The notes beneath the pieces are model-generated. The model did no database searches. It was not told where the DNA came from and saw only the letters and a program-made list of their open reading frames with translations. Position numbers and translations under genes: made by a program. Positions 63,673 through 64,000 of a stretch of 64,000 nucleotides of DNA are shown here, piece after piece. The stretch lies in assembly GCF_002287075.1 (NCBI RefSeq), contig NZ_NSKE01000010.1, forward strand, positions 62,001-126,000. The letters are read 5' to 3'. The stretch is from Fodinibius salipaludis. GTDB taxonomy: Bacteria > Bacteroidota > Rhodothermia > Balneolales > Balneolaceae. The first letter of the stretch is position 1, and every line of letters starts with the position of its first letter.

Positions 63673-64000
63673 TTAAATATTATCGTAATTCATTTTATTA
63701 CACTTAGTCATATTATTACTGCTGGCAGATGAGGTTTTTTGTATAAGGAATTTATTACCTAAAAAAGAACAAACCGACAATAAAATTAATGCTCTTGTAA
63801 AATCATTTGAAGCAAAAATATTCCCTTTGAAATGGGCAATAAGTAAAAGTAAGATTATAGAAATGGAGAAAAACTTTGTTTTATTTATAAACTTTACCAA
63901 AAGCATAAAAAAGGACATAGCAAATAATAGTATGAAAATGCCCCCAAAATAAATATACTGTATATATCCTATATCAGATTGACCGTATAATTTACTCGCT
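63673..64000 (-). CDS. Probable O-antigen polymerase (Wzy-like), C-terminal part only
   Basis: The frame is open from the window edge to the stop at 63673, about 109 codons, so the gene start lies beyond 64000. The visible part holds YGQSDIGYIQYIYFGGIFIL, further helices and AHFKGNIFASNDFTRALILL, typical of the last helices of Wzy-type polymerases. The tail is polar (QKTSSASSNN). Family members join repeat units in the periplasm. Assignment rests on hydrophobic pattern and locus context. Confidence 0.6.
   Translation of the reverse strand, partial: ASKLYGQSDIGYIQYIYFGGIFILLFAMSFFMLLVKFINKTKFFSISIILLLLIAHFKGNIFASNDFTRALILLSVCSFLGNKFLIQKTSSASSNNMTKCNKMNYDNI

Overview
The window looks like chromosomal DNA of a free-living bacterium of the Bacteroidota / Rhodothermota-Balneolota assemblage, with Balneolaceae as my best guess at modest confidence. 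The reasons are moderate-to-low GC, weak Shine-Dalgarno sequences, ExbB/ExbD with a small membrane protein between them, DUF4175, VWA (Bat) and MoxR genes, long multi-SLBB Wza and Wzi capsule proteins, and 'four helix bundle' and DUF559 genes lying among intergenic repeats. No plasmid, phage or transposase gene was seen.

Positions 1-33.3 kb are mostly housekeeping. They hold the end of an exb/tol operon (minus), rpsF-rpsR-rplI-dsbD (minus), complex I membrane genes nuoJK and nuoLM-(pterin dehydratase)-nuoN (minus), moxR and a small ORF (plus), cmk-rpsA (minus), rpsT-gpmI and clpC (plus), and a secreted propeller-like protein. Six tRNA genes follow (Pro, Arg, Cys, Glu, His, Glu), then MgtC/DUF4010, UspA, a methyltransferase, two GT2 glycosyltransferases, MerR, a metallo-beta-lactamase-fold hydrolase and a 1.1-kaa coiled-coil DUF4175 protein.

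Positions 33.3-51.7 kb alternate single genes with long noncoding stretches. The genes are a HAD phosphatase, a four-helix-bundle protein, a Bat-type VWA protein, glycerate 2-kinase, an exosortase-like protein, Wza/SLBB, Wzi, stress proteins, a WecA/MraY-type transferase and a nucleotide-sugar dehydrogenase. The intergenic stretches are built from composite degenerate tandem repeats. Heptamers (TTCAACA-type, then CCGTCAT-type) pass into octamers (CACTTAAT/AACTTTGT-type), and short dispersed palindromic elements lie among them. In places the arrays run through stop codons, and heptamer tracts sit in frame inside a downstream coding sequence. This is the most unusual content of the window.

Positions 47.8-64 kb are a surface-polysaccharide assembly locus on the minus strand. 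It contains an initiating polyprenyl-phosphate transferase, a UDP-HexNAc dehydrogenase, WecB, GT4 and GT2 glycosyltransferases, a heparinase II/III-like protein, a bi-domain dehydrogenase, a Gfo/Idh/MocA oxidoreductase, a polysaccharide deacetylase, a sulfotransferase, and the C-terminus of a probable Wzy polymerase cut by the window edge. With Wza and Wzi this would build and export an amino-sugar/uronic-acid polymer, perhaps sulfated.
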